From: Hymenobacter glacialis
Lineage (GTDB): Bacteria; Bacteroidota; Bacteroidia; Cytophagales; Hymenobacteraceae
DNA length: 64,000 bases
Assembly (NCBI RefSeq): GCF_001816165.1
Contig: NZ_MDZC01000028.1
Span: 28,235-92,234 of the forward strand
Reading direction: 5' to 3'
Below are positions 17,303 through 25,640 of the stretch, piece after piece. A program made the translations under genes and the position numbers. The notes beneath the pieces were generated by a model, which did not search any database, was not told the DNA's origin, and saw only the letters and a list, made by a program, of their open reading frames with translations. How positions within the stretch are numbered: position 1 is the first letter of the stretch; each line of letters starts with the position of its first letter.

Positions 17303-18487
17303 ATGATGAAGCCGAGAAAAATTCTGACCTTTTCAATTTCCATACTGGTTGGCATCGGGCTGGGCCTGCTGGTGGGGATGTATGCCGGAGCGCACTTCAA
17401 ACACGTGCACTGGGGCGGTGGGCAGGTGGCCGCGCTGCTGGCCCTGCTGCCATTGGCCTGGCTGGTAGCCGTGGGCCTGCACGAACTGAGTCACGCGCTG
17501 GCGGGCGTGCGGCAAGGATTTGTTTTGCAATGGTTTGTGGTAGGTCCGCTGATGTGGAAGAAGCTGGATGGGCGCCTGCGCTTTCGCTGGAATACCAACC
17601 TGAACACGGCCGGCGGCATGGTGCTCTGCGTGCCGCCCGACGACCACGACCTGCGCCGGCGCTTCATGGCGTTTGCGGCGGGTGGGCCGTTGGGCAGCGT
17701 GATGTGAGCAGCGCTGGCGCTGGGCACCTGGGTGCTGCTGCCCACGCCGGCCACGGCCGTGGGGCAGGTGCTGCAGGCCGGACTGGCGGCTAGTGGCGGG
17801 TGCTCGGTATTCCCGGCCCTGCTCACGGCTATGCCTTTCCACACGGGCGGTTTTTCCAGCGATGGAGCGCGGGTGCTCAACCTGTAGCGCGGCGGCCCGG
17901 CCGGCCAGCTCGAATTGGCAGTGCTATCGACTTTTGTGCGTTCGGCAGCCGGGGTGCGGCCCCGCGAGCTGCCGCTGGTGGAGCTAGAAGTGGCCGTGGC
18001 GGAGCCCACGGAACTGCCGTTCAAGCAGTACGCCTACCAATACCTCTACCTGGCGGCGCTCGATGCCAGCCAAATTGACCAAGCCGGGCAATACCTGCGT
18101 GAGTACCGCGACCGACTGGCCCTGACGCCCTCCGCTCTGCAAGCCAATGGTTGGCTGGAGTCGGCGTTTTTTGCGGCAGCCTACGAGCACGACCTGCCGG
18201 CTGCCCGCGCCTTCTGGGAAAAGGCGCAGGTGACAGCCCACACGCCAGCCGACACGCTACCCCGCACCGAAGCCGCCCGCGCCCGCCTAGCCGGCGACGC
18301 GGCCCGCACCCAAGCCCAAACCGCCCTGGGCGAGCTTCCCAAAACCCTGGACCCCGGCAGCGCCCGCCTCTACGCCGAGTGGCTGGCCGACACCGTGCGC
18401 TGGGCTGACCAGCCGGCTACCAGCAACGTCTTGCTTCAGCCTGCTGGCACCGCCGGGCTTTGCGCCAGCGGCTCAGCCAGGGCGTAA
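17303..18487 (+). pseudogene. M50-like membrane metallopeptidase, broken by two in-frame stops
   Basis: One continuous frame is interrupted by TGA at 17705 and TAG at 17885. The first part (134 residues) has a membrane segment, a second segment (VAALLALLPLAWLVAVGL) and HELSHALAG, an HExxH zinc motif inside a membrane helix. It continues with FVVGPLMWKKLDGRLRFRWN, a typical position for this M50-like family. Reading through the first stop gives another hydrophobic stretch and FHTGGFSSDGARVLNL; reading through the second gives the soluble C-terminal helical part (from 17888 to 18487). Both stops are one transition away from sense codons (TGG to TGA, CAG to TAG). No frameshift lies between the parts, so decay is recent or the stops need checking. 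No selenocysteine-type element is evident. Confidence 0.8.
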
Positions 18488-18734
18488 CGGAAGTCGAACT
18501 AAGCTACTTGGCCACCATTTCGGTGTTGAATCTATGCTGGGTAATTCAGCCTTTTAATCCTGTCAGAATTTATAGGATGGGGCGCCATGCTGCCGAAATT
18601 GTCCGGGCACTACGATGAAGTCTCGTCCCATCGTTGCTGCCAAGGTTCGGGTATAAAAACAGCCTTATTATTCCCTGAGACTATATATAGAGAGCGCACG
18701 GAATAAATAAAACGGGGTACTGCCCAGCCGGCTG

Positions 18735-19142
18735 TTATTTGGCCGGGGCAATTTCTCTGGCGCGAAGCAGGTAAATGGAACCCAGGGCCTTGACGGGGGC
18801 CATGCTCACCACTTCCTCCTGCAAGCCTCCGTAGCCGCAGACGAGGGTAACCGTTTTGGCTTCGGCAGGCACGCTAAGCTGAAACTCTCCTTCCGAATTG
18901 GTGACGGCAATTATACGGCTGCCTTTCAGCGCTACGGTTGCGCCTGGCAAAACGCCTTGTGCCCCCTGAACCACTCCATAAACTACCTTATAAACCGGGG
19001 CGGCAGGCTTTTCTTCGCCATCTACAGCGGCAGTGCTTTCGCTGTTTAAAACGGTCTTATTAAAGGCAACCTGGGCACTGCCCGGAAGGGCAAATAGACC
19101 TAAGCCAGCAGCCAGTAATAGAGAAGTAGAAGAAATTTTCAT
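18735..19142 (-). CDS. Secreted protein with carboxypeptidase-like regulatory domain
   Basis: Exported protein of 135 residues with a signal peptide (MKISSTSLLLAAGLGLFALPGSA). Residues from about 50 onward form a single CarboxypepD_reg-like beta-sandwich: VYGVVQGAQGVLPGATVALKGSRIIAVTNSEGEFQLSVPAEAKTVTLVCGYGG. That module is usually the N-terminal part of TonB receptors or cell-surface proteins, but here it stands alone. Function unknown; periplasmic or surface binding is plausible. The upstream region to about 19320 is A/T-rich and should hold the promoter. It converges with the M50-like pseudogene, with 247 bp between them and no clear terminator. Confidence 0.75.
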   Translation of the reverse strand: MKISSTSLLLAAGLGLFALPGSAQVAFNKTVLNSESTAAVDGEEKPAAPVYKVVYGVVQGAQGVLPGATVALKGSRIIAVTNSEGEFQLSVPAEAKTVTLVCGYGGLQEEVVSMAPVKALGSIYLLRAREIAPAK

Positions 19143-19623
19143 GCTTATTGCACTGTGTGAATTTTTAATTTAACTATGTAAACATAATGAACTCACTATT
19201 ATTCATGCAAATTTCTGCGGATGAAATATTGTTAACTATTAATGTGATTAGTCCCAGTGAATTGTACAATATATAATCAGTACGTTTATTAAATGCCCTG
19301 TCCTGATTAATAACCGCTGTTGCCTCTACAGTGCGTTTGGATGATGGCCGACCGGATTTATTTCAAATTAATCCTGCTATCTATACAATGTGCGGCCTGG
19401 CACAACCTCTTGATAGTGGCGCACCTCATATTCTCATTTAGAGGGCAGGGGCCTTACGCACCGATCTATCCCACTCGCAACGCTCCAAGAGTGTGGCGCG
19501 GGCCGTGGTGCTGCTATATGGGGGTAGATGCTTGACAGAGCGCAGCCACTGCAGCACGAAGCCTTGCTTCGCGGCCACTGCAGCAGCCCAGTCCTGGCAT
19601 GACGCAGCGCTTAGCTGCATAAA
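19143..19623. other. About 480-bp intergenic region, A/T-rich then GC-rich
   Basis: 19143-19320 is markedly A/T-rich, likely the promoter zone of the minus-strand gene. 19470-19620 has short dyads (GCAGCACGAAGCCTTGCTTCG, CACTGCAGCA copies) but no gene that I can support. Confidence 0.4.
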
Positions 19624-19657
19624 AATGCGCGGCCCCATGTGAAAGGAGCCGCGCATT
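19624..19657 (-). terminator. Intrinsic terminator of the sigma factor operon
   Basis: AATGCGCGGC and GCCGCGCATT pair over 10 bp. On the minus strand the stem is followed by TTTTTAT. It lies 35 bp past the stop of the small membrane protein gene. Confidence 0.75.
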
Positions 19658-19691
19658 AAGCAACGTGTCAGGACAAACAGACGTCAGGCCG

Positions 19692-20072
19692 CTAGGCGGG
19701 CTGCTGCGCATTGGCGTCAGCAGCGGGCTCCGGCCGGCGCATCCACCCCATGCTGCAGCGCTGCTGCATTTGCTGGCGGAATTTTTCGCGTTCGTCGGGG
19801 GTCAGGTGCTCCATGCGGCCAACCATACGCTGCTGCCAGGCCCGGCGCTGCCGCGCCCAGCCGGCACGCCGTCCACCGCCAAACCCGCCAAAGAGAATAC
19901 GTGAGAGCAGAAGCAGTCCAAATGTTTGGGCCAGGCCAATGGTGGGCCCGTTGAAAAGCTCGGGCACCAGCCAGTTCCACAAGTACTGGGTCAGAAAAGC
20001 CGCCGCCGTTACGAATGAGGCCGCGAAGAGCAGGAAGCGAAGGCCGCGCAGCAGCCAGAATTTACGGTCCAT
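19692..20072 (-). CDS. Small membrane protein linked to an ECF sigma factor
   Basis: Protein of 126 residues with two hydrophobic helices (LRFLLFAASFVTAAAFLTQYLWNWL and IGLAQTFGLLLLSRILFGGFGG). A basic Arg/Gln-rich amphipathic tail follows (RRAGWARQRRAWQQRMVGRMEHLTPDEREKFRQQMQQRC), reminiscent of the helical Spy/CpxP-like LTPDERxKFRQQM pattern but on the membrane protein itself. It lies 81 bp behind the sigma factor on the same strand and shares its terminator, so it is probably co-transcribed. It could act as a membrane-bound regulator or sensor for the sigma factor. That is inference, since no anti-sigma domain (such as a zinc-finger ASD) is visible. Confidence 0.75.
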   Translation of the reverse strand: MDRKFWLLRGLRFLLFAASFVTAAAFLTQYLWNWLVPELFNGPTIGLAQTFGLLLLSRILFGGFGGGRRAGWARQRRAWQQRMVGRMEHLTPDEREKFRQQMQQRCSMGWMRRPEPAADANAQQPA

Positions 20073-20080
20073 AAGATATT

Positions 20081-20116
20081 AGTGGTTAACGGTTAGTGAT
20101 TAATGGTTAATGATTA
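20081..20116. repeat. Short iterated GGTTA/GATTAATG repeats in a gene gap
   Basis: AGTGGTTAAC, GGTTAGTGATTA, ATGGTTA and ATGATTA follow one another as imperfect direct repeats between the sigma factor and the small membrane gene. This is a simple-sequence expansion rather than a protein site that I can name. Confidence 0.5.
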
Positions 20117-20153
20117 AAACGGGTCATCCTCGTTGGAGCTAACCACTAGTCAG

Positions 20154-20765
20154 TTAGTCAGTGAATAATTCGGTGTACAGCTTTTGCAGCCGTTTGCGTA
20201 GGTGCAGCACGGCGTAGTGCTTGCGCGAGATGAGGGTTTTGAGCGGCACGCCGGTTTCTTCTTCCATCTCGCGGAAGGTTTTGTCTTCCAACTCGTGCCA
20301 CACAAACACCTGGCGCTGGGCAGCCGGCAACTCGGCCAACGCATCAGATAGCGCTTCCATGAGGGTTTCGCGCAGCAGCCGGTTTTCGGGCGAGTCGTCG
20401 GGTGCGGGCAGCAGGTCGGCCAGCAGCAGGCCTTCGCCGTCGTCGGAGGCTTCGGCTGCCCCAAACGCTTCTTCCAGGCGCACGGGGCGCTTGCGGCGGT
20501 AGAGGTCGGTGATGCGGTTGCGGGCCACCCGAAACAGCCAGGCCGCGGCCTGCTCCACGGGCTTAAGCAGCCGGTAGCTTTCCACCAGCTCGGCAAAAAC
20601 GTCCTGCAGGAGGTCTTCGGCCTCGGCTTCGTCGGGAATGCGGCGGCGGATGAACTGCAGCAGCCGGGGCCGCTGCTGCCGCACGGCATCGGCAATCTGC
20701 CGGTCTTGCTGGGCGGCGGTCATCGGGGAAAGCGTAGTGGGGAGCGAGAGAGCCATGGGTTGCAT
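20154..20765 (-). CDS. ECF-type RNA polymerase sigma factor
   Basis: Extracytoplasmic-function sigma-70 factor of up to 203 residues. Region 2 is clear: LLQFIRRRIPDEAEAEDLLQDVFAELVESYRLLKP, then the promoter-melting part AAAWLFRVARNRITDLYRRKRP. An acidic linker (EASDDGEGLLLADLLPAPDDS) leads to region 4: ALAELPAAQRQVFVWHELEDKTFREMEEETGVPLKTLISRKHYAVLHLRKRLQ, the helix-turn-helix that reads the -35 element. Three starts are possible: 20765, 20756 and 20723 (MTAAQQDRQ), the last being closest to the family's usual N-terminus. A small two-helix membrane protein follows. The gene diverges from nuoK. Confidence 0.92.
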   Translation of the reverse strand: MQPMALSLPTTLSPMTAAQQDRQIADAVRQQRPRLLQFIRRRIPDEAEAEDLLQDVFAELVESYRLLKPVEQAAAWLFRVARNRITDLYRRKRPVRLEEAFGAAEASDDGEGLLLADLLPAPDDSPENRLLRETLMEALSDALAELPAAQRQVFVWHELEDKTFREMEEETGVPLKTLISRKHYAVLHLRKRLQKLYTELFTD

Positions 20766-20976
20766 TCTGACCCAGTAGACGCAGGCCCTCCGAATTTACT
20801 TTAATCTTTTCGCAGCGTGGGCTCTCCGAGTGCGCGCGTGGCCCAAGGGTTGGGAAGGCGCTCGAGATAGGATTCAAAAGTCCGCGCTGTAACAAATTTG
20901 GACCGGCTTTTTCCTTTTTCAAGGATACCTTTGCCGGCCGGCCGGCTGCACTGTCCCGCCGCTGGCCTTTATACGC

Positions 20977-21309
20977 ATGGACCAAACCATTCCCGAAGTA
21001 ATCCGCACCGTTCCGCTGCAGTACTACGTTTTCTTTGCCTCGGCCCTGTTTGCCATCGGCGTCACGGGCGTGCTGGTGCGGCGCAATGCCATCATTATTT
21101 TCATGTGCGTGGAGCTGATGCTCAACGCGGTGAACATTCTGCTCACGGCTTTTTCGGCCTACCGCGCCGACCCCAATGGCCAGATTTTCGTGTTCTTCAT
21201 CATGGCCGTGGCCGCCGCCGAAGTCGCCGTAGGTCTGGGCATCATCGTCATGATTTACCGCAACTTCCAGACCACCGACGTCAACTTACTGAGCCGCTTG
21301 AAGTGGTAA
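20977..21309 (+). CDS. nuoK: NADH-quinone oxidoreductase subunit K
   Basis: Membrane subunit of respiratory complex I, 110 residues with three transmembrane helices. Helix 1 is LQYYVFFASALFAIGVTGVLV. Helix 2 holds the conserved glutamate in IIIFMCVELMLNAVNILL, and helix 3 the second conserved glutamate in FFIMAVAAAEVAVGLGIIVMIYRN. Both glutamates belong to the proton path. The gene lies 139 bp before nuoL, but no nuoJ precedes it and no nuoM follows nuoL, so the pair is detached from the rest of the complex I genes. A palindromic repeat sits in the nuoK-nuoL gap. Confidence 0.97.
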   Translation: MDQTIPEVIRTVPLQYYVFFASALFAIGVTGVLVRRNAIIIFMCVELMLNAVNILLTAFSAYRADPNGQIFVFFIMAVAAAEVAVGLGIIVMIYRNFQTTDVNLLSRLKW

Positions 21310-21313
21310 TTTT

Positions 21314-21424
21314 CTGTCATCCTGAGCGCAGCGAAGGACCTTGTCGCGTTGAAGCCGCCTGCAGGTAATTCGTACTGCACGCCGTTCCACGGTTCAAAGG
21401 TCTTCGCTGCGCTCAGGATGACAG
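21314..21424. repeat. Intergenic palindrome inside the nuoK-nuoL unit, family C
   Basis: The left arm TGTCATCCTGAGCGCAGCGAA (within 21314-21342) is inverted at 21396-21424 as TTCGCTGCGCTCAGGATGACA, with the middle unpaired. The unit fills almost the whole gap between nuoK and nuoL, so it would be transcribed as a hairpin inside the operon. Confidence 0.85.
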
Positions 21425-21447
21425 TTTTATTAGCATAGCCAATCCCC

Positions 21448-23391
21448 ATGCAAGAAATCGTTCTCCCCGGCGCCAACGCCCCTTATTCCACGTTTCTCTA
21501 CGTCCTCATTCCGCTGCTGCCCTTCCTGGGCTTTTTGCTGAACGGCCTGCTGAACCGGAAGCTCTCCGGCACCGTGGCCGGTCTCGTCGGCAGCGCCACC
21601 GTGCTGGGCTCTTTCCTGATTTCGCTGATGCTGTTCCTCAATTTTGAGTACCAGTACACCGTGCAGCTATTCGACTGGATTTCGGTGGGCTCGCTGCAGA
21701 TTCCTTTTCAGTACCAAATCGACCAACTCAGCCTGATAATGCTGCTGCTGGTGACGGGCGTGGGCTTTCTCATTCACGTCTACAGCATCGGCTACATGCA
21801 CCACGACGAGAACGTGGGCAAGTTTTTTAGTTTCCTGAACCTGTTCATTTTCAGCATGCTGCTGCTGGTGATGGGTGCCAATTTCGTCATTCTCTTCATT
21901 GGCTGGGAAGGCGTGGGCTTGTGTTCCTACCTGCTCATCGGCTTCTGGAACAAGAACACGGCCTATAACAACGCCGCCAAGAAAGCCTTCATTATCAACC
22001 GCATCGGCGACCTGGGTTTCCTGCTCGGTATCTTCCTGATTTACCTCACCTTCGATTCGGTGCAGTACGCCGAAGTGTTCCAGAAGGCCAGCACCATGCA
22101 GGTGGGCACGGGCGTGGTCACGGCCATTACCCTGCTGCTGTTTGTGGGCGCCATGGGCAAGTCGGCGCAGCTGCCGCTCTACACCTGGCTGCCCGATGCC
22201 ATGGCCGGCCCCACGCCGGTTTCGGCGCTCATTCACGCTGCTACCATGGTCACGGCGGGCATCTACATGGTGCTCCGGGCCAACGTGCTGTTTACGCTGG
22301 CGCCCCATACGCTGGAGGTAGTGGCCATTGTGGGCGCGGCCACGGCCCTGTTTGCCGCCACCATCGGCCTGGCTCAGAACGACATCAAGAAGGTGCTGGC
22401 CTATTCCACGGTGTCGCAGCTCGGCTACATGTTTCTGGCGCTGGGTGTGATGGGCTACAGCACCTCGCTGTTCCACGTCCTCACCCACGCGTTTTTCAAG
22501 GCGCTGATGTTCCTCGGGGCTGGCTCCGTGATTCACGCCATGAGCAACGAGCAGGACCTGCGCCGCATGGGCGGCCTGCGCAAGGCGCTGCCTATCACCT
22601 TCTTCACGTTTCTCATCGGCTGCCTGGCCATCTCGGGCATCCCGCCGTTTTCGGGCTTTTTCTCCAAAGATGAAATCCTGAGCCACGCGTTCGAACACAA
22701 CAAAGTGCTGTGGGCCATGGGCTTGCTCACGGCTTTCATGACGGCCTTCTACATGTTTCGCCTGCTGTTTCTGGCCTTCTTCGGCGAGTTCCGCGGCACG
22801 GCGGAGCAGAAGCACCACCTGCACGAGTCGCCTGCTTCGATGACGTTTCCGCTCATCGTGCTGGCCATTCTGGCTGCGGTGGGTGGCTTTATGGGTGCTC
22901 CCATGTTCACGGGCGGCCGGCACTTTCTAGCCGAATACTTAGCACCTGTTTTCACCTATTCGCAGCGCCTGTTGCCCGCTGCTTTCAACACTGCGCCCGA
23001 CCACAACACGGAGCTGATGCTCATGGGCTTATCCGTGGCAGCCGGCGTGCTGGGCATCGTGCTGGCCTACGTGTTCTACGTGGTGCGCGCCCAGCGTCCC
23101 GCCGAGGACGAGGCCCAGCGCTCGGGCCCCGAAAGCCTGGTGTACCACAAATACTACATCGACGAGCTGTACGACGCGGTGTTCACGCGGCCCATCATGG
23201 CGCTGTCTAATGGCTTGTATAAGTTCGTGGAAAACGGCATCATCGACCCCGTGGTGGGCGTGTTTGGCCGTGCGGTGAACGGGGGCGGTACCCTGTTGCG
23301 CTATGTGCAAACCGGTGCCGTGGAAACGTACCTTATTCTGATGGTAGTCGGCATCGTGCTCATTCTGGGGCTGAACTTCGGCCGTCTCTAA
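21448..23391 (+). CDS. nuoL: NADH-quinone oxidoreductase subunit L
   Basis: Antiporter-like proton-pumping subunit of complex I, 647 residues and about 15 membrane helices. Signature blocks are MLLLVTGVGFLIHVYSIGYMHHDENVGKFFSFLNLFIFSMLLLV, FIGWEGVGLCSYLLIGFW (conserved glutamate), AAKKAFIINRIGDLGFLLGI, GKSAQLPLYTWLPDAMAGPTPVSALIHAATMVTAG and LAYSTVSQLGYMFLALG. The long C-terminal lateral helix region follows (GPESLVYHKYYIDELYDAVFTRPI), with the last anchor helix at the very end. Length is normal. It is followed by a strong terminator, so the transcription unit is nuoK-nuoL only. Confidence 0.97.
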   Translation: MQEIVLPGANAPYSTFLYVLIPLLPFLGFLLNGLLNRKLSGTVAGLVGSATVLGSFLISLMLFLNFEYQYTVQLFDWISVGSLQIPFQYQIDQLSLIMLLLVTGVGFLIHVYSIGYMHHDENVGKFFSFLNLFIFSMLLLVMGANFVILFIGWEGVGLCSYLLIGFWNKNTAYNNAAKKAFIINRIGDLGFLLGIFLIYLTFDSVQYAEVFQKASTMQVGTGVVTAITLLLFVGAMGKSAQLPLYTWLPDAMAGPTPVSALIHAATMVTAGIYMVLRANVLFTLAPHTLEVVAIVGAATALFAATIGLAQNDIKKVLAYSTVSQLGYMFLALGVMGYSTSLFHVLTHAFFKALMFLGAGSVIHAMSNEQDLRRMGGLRKALPITFFTFLIGCLAISGIPPFSGFFSKDEILSHAFEHNKVLWAMGLLTAFMTAFYMFRLLFLAFFGEFRGTAEQKHHLHESPASMTFPLIVLAILAAVGGFMGAPMFTGGRHFLAEYLAPVFTYSQRLLPAAFNTAPDHNTELMLMGLSVAAGVLGIVLAYVFYVVRAQRPAEDEAQRSGPESLVYHKYYIDELYDAVFTRPIMALSNGLYKFVENGIIDPVVGVFGRAVNGGGTLLRYVQTGAVETYLILMVVGIVLILGLNFGRL

Positions 23392-23410
23392 GCTGTAGTT
23401 AACTGCACAG

Positions 23411-23445
23411 AAAAGGCCATCCGTTGAAACGGGTGGCCTTTTTTT
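23411..23445 (+). terminator. Intrinsic terminator of nuoKL
   Basis: AAAAGGCCATCCGTT and a near-complementary CGGGTGGCCTTTTT pair around GAAA and run into seven T. It begins 19 bp after the nuoL stop. Confidence 0.88.
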
Positions 23446-23806
23446 ATTCCTGCTGCACGGCTGGCCGCTGCCAGCGCAACCTGATTCCGTGTAGCTATTG
23501 CCGGGCAGGTGCTGCATGGGCGCGCTGACTTTCGGGCCATAGGAAGTCGATAAACGCAACCTCAAAGCCGACGTCACAGCGCTTCTGGTTCTTCTGGAAG
23601 TGCCCATATTGGGCTAATGCGCTGAGTGCAGTAAGCAGTGCCGTTTTAGTATGTGGCACTGATATTCAGTGATATTAATACGATTAAAAGTGGTGGCTTG
23701 TATAGGGGTAGCAACTTTTTTAGATAAATGAGGTATAGCAAGACATTCGCTCCTTACTTAAGAGTAGGCGGCGGATATCACCCTTCTTTCACATTTTCCC
23801 TTAATT
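23446..23806. other. 361-bp intergenic region upstream of the OmpA gene
   Basis: GC-rich in the first half and A/T-rich from about 23640. A small dyad ACTGATATTCAGT is centred near 23665. The A/T-rich half should carry the OmpA promoter. No gene is seen. Confidence 0.45.
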
Positions 23807-25390
23807 ATGCACCTCAAACCTCAACTCCTGCGCGGCCTCGCGCTGGGTGCGGTGATGCTCGGCATGGCTGCCCCGCATTCGCAGGCCCAAACCGCCGATA
23901 GAAAAACGGCCATTAGCCTCTACGGCAGCGCTTACCAGTACAAAGGCAACTACGGTTCCTACTTCTGGGATTTCAGCAAGAGCAACGGTGGCCCCGGCAT
24001 CACCTTCAACCGCTACCTGAGCTCCGGCCTGGACCTGGGCCTGGCCCTGGGGTACACGGAACTGAAAGGTGCCCAGACCAGTAATAAGGCCAATTCTTTT
24101 AGCACCAACGTGGTGCACGGCAACCTGGCGTTCAAGTTCAAGTTGAACAACGGCTGGGCCATTAAAGAAGATGCCTTTATTCAGCCTTACCTGACCATCG
24201 CACCGGGCCTGGCTTACTTAAGCCGGGAAGCAACATACCGGGGTAGGGCTACCGATGAAAATGCCACCAGTTTCGACCTGATGGGCGCGGCCGGCATTAA
24301 CTTCCGCCTCAGCGATGGTGTGGGCCTGTTTATTCAGACAGGGCAGCACATTCCGTTTGGTGCCAACATCGACGGTGACCCCGTGCGCGATGACAACCGG
24401 ATAGATGACCGGTACCTGCAACACAGCGCGGGTCTGACCTTTGCCTTCGGCAAAACGATGGACGAGGACAAGGATGGTGTATCCGATAAAAAAGACAAAT
24501 GCCCCGGTACCCCTGCTGGTGTAGCCGTGGACCCCAACGGCTGCCCGCTCGATAAGGACGGCGATGGTATTCCTGACTACCAGGACAAGTGCCCTGACGT
24601 GAAAGGCGTGGCTGCCCTGCAAGGCTGCCCCGACCGCGACGGCGACGGCGTGACCGACGCTGAAGACAAGTGCCCCGATACCCCCGGCAAAGCTGAGCTG
24701 GCCGGCTGCCCCGATGCCGACAATGACGGCGTAACCGATGCCGATGATAAGTGCCCCGACACCCCCGCCGGTGTGCAAGTGGATGCCAGCGGCTGCCCGC
24801 TTGACCGCGATGGCGACGGTGTGCCCGACTTCCAGGACCGCTGCCCTGACCGTGCCGGCCCCGCCAGCAACAAAGGCTGCCCCGAGATTAAAGCCGAGGC
24901 TAAGAAAATTCTGAACGAAGCCACCAAGTACATCAACTTCGACTTCAACAAGGCTACCCTTAAGGCCTCGTCGTATCCGAAGCTGGAGCAGATGGTGCAG
25001 ATTATGAACGACTACCCAGACTACAGCCTGAGCATTGCCGGCCACACCGATAGCAAAGGTGCCGACGATTTCAACCTGGGTCTGAGTTATGAGCGTGCCG
25101 CTTCGGCCCGTGCCTACATGCTGAGCAAAGGCATCCCTGCCGAGCGCATTGAGGCCCGCGGCTATGGCGAAACCAAGCCCATTGCTACCAATGCAACGGC
25201 TGCTGGCCAGGCGCTCAACCGCCGCGTAGACTTTGACCCCTTCCTGACCGGCGAAACCAACGCCGCCGAAGTGAAGTACGGTGCTGCTCCAACCATCCAG
25301 GAGATTAAGGCACAGGGCAAGGCGGTGCCTACCCGCAAGGCGCCCATGAAGAAGGCTCCCGTACGTAAGGCCCCGGTCAAGCGTAAGTAG
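23807..25390 (+). CDS. OmpA family outer-membrane porin with TSP3 repeats
   Basis: Outer-membrane structural protein of 527 residues. A signal peptide (to about HSQAQT) is followed by an eight-strand-like N-terminal barrel to about residue 220. Next come five calcium-binding thrombospondin type 3 repeats (DEDKDGVSDKKDKCPGTPAGV, DKDGDGIPDYQDKCPD and so on) to about 355, then the OmpA peptidoglycan-binding domain (FDFNKATLKASSYPKLEQMVQIM ... IAGHTDSKG ... NLGLSYERAASARAYMLSKGIPAERIEARGYGETKPI ... NRRVDF). The end is odd: about 45 residues after the OmpA domain finish in a Lys/Arg/Pro repeat (RKAPMKKAPVRKAPVKRK). It is a single gene with its own terminator. Confidence 0.93.
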   Translation: MHLKPQLLRGLALGAVMLGMAAPHSQAQTADRKTAISLYGSAYQYKGNYGSYFWDFSKSNGGPGITFNRYLSSGLDLGLALGYTELKGAQTSNKANSFSTNVVHGNLAFKFKLNNGWAIKEDAFIQPYLTIAPGLAYLSREATYRGRATDENATSFDLMGAAGINFRLSDGVGLFIQTGQHIPFGANIDGDPVRDDNRIDDRYLQHSAGLTFAFGKTMDEDKDGVSDKKDKCPGTPAGVAVDPNGCPLDKDGDGIPDYQDKCPDVKGVAALQGCPDRDGDGVTDAEDKCPDTPGKAELAGCPDADNDGVTDADDKCPDTPAGVQVDASGCPLDRDGDGVPDFQDRCPDRAGPASNKGCPEIKAEAKKILNEATKYINFDFNKATLKASSYPKLEQMVQIMNDYPDYSLSIAGHTDSKGADDFNLGLSYERAASARAYMLSKGIPAERIEARGYGETKPIATNATAAGQALNRRVDFDPFLTGETNAAEVKYGAAPTIQEIKAQGKAVPTRKAPMKKAPVRKAPVKRK

Positions 25391-25418
25391 GTTGCCCGCG
25401 CAACATGCGCTAAGTATG

Positions 25419-25452
25419 AAAAAGGCCCGCTCGATGAGAGCGGGCCTTTTTG
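25419..25452 (+). terminator. Intrinsic terminator of the OmpA gene
   Basis: AAAAAGGCCCGCTC and GAGCGGGCCTTTTT form a perfect 14-bp stem with a short loop, 28 bp after the stop. Confidence 0.88.
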
Positions 25453-25501
25453 CGTTTGGATAAACGCCTTATCCTCCGGCTTAGGATGCTCGACCAAGGC
25501 T

Positions 25502-25613
25502 AAGACCGTCATGCTAAGCGTAGCCGAAGCATTTCGCGAGAAATAGTAAACCCAGTCGATTAGATTAGTTGCAGCACGCGAGATGCTCCGGCTGCGCTCA
25601 GCATGACGGTCTT
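25502..25613. repeat. Intergenic palindrome, family A variant
   Basis: The outer arms AAGACCGTCATGCT and AGCATGACGGTCTT are perfect inverted copies. The inner parts (GCGTAGCCGAAGCATTTCGCG against CGCGAGATGCTCCGGCTGCGC) are imperfect. It lies between the convergent OmpA and TonB receptor genes. Confidence 0.85.
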
Positions 25614-25640
25614 TTGAGTGCCACGCCCCTGCATGGCTGC

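Noticed and set aside
17705..17707. TGA in the M50-like gene as a selenocysteine codon
   Set aside because: No hairpin typical of a bacterial selenocysteine element is seen behind it, the family is not a selenoprotein family, and a TAG stop follows in the same frame.
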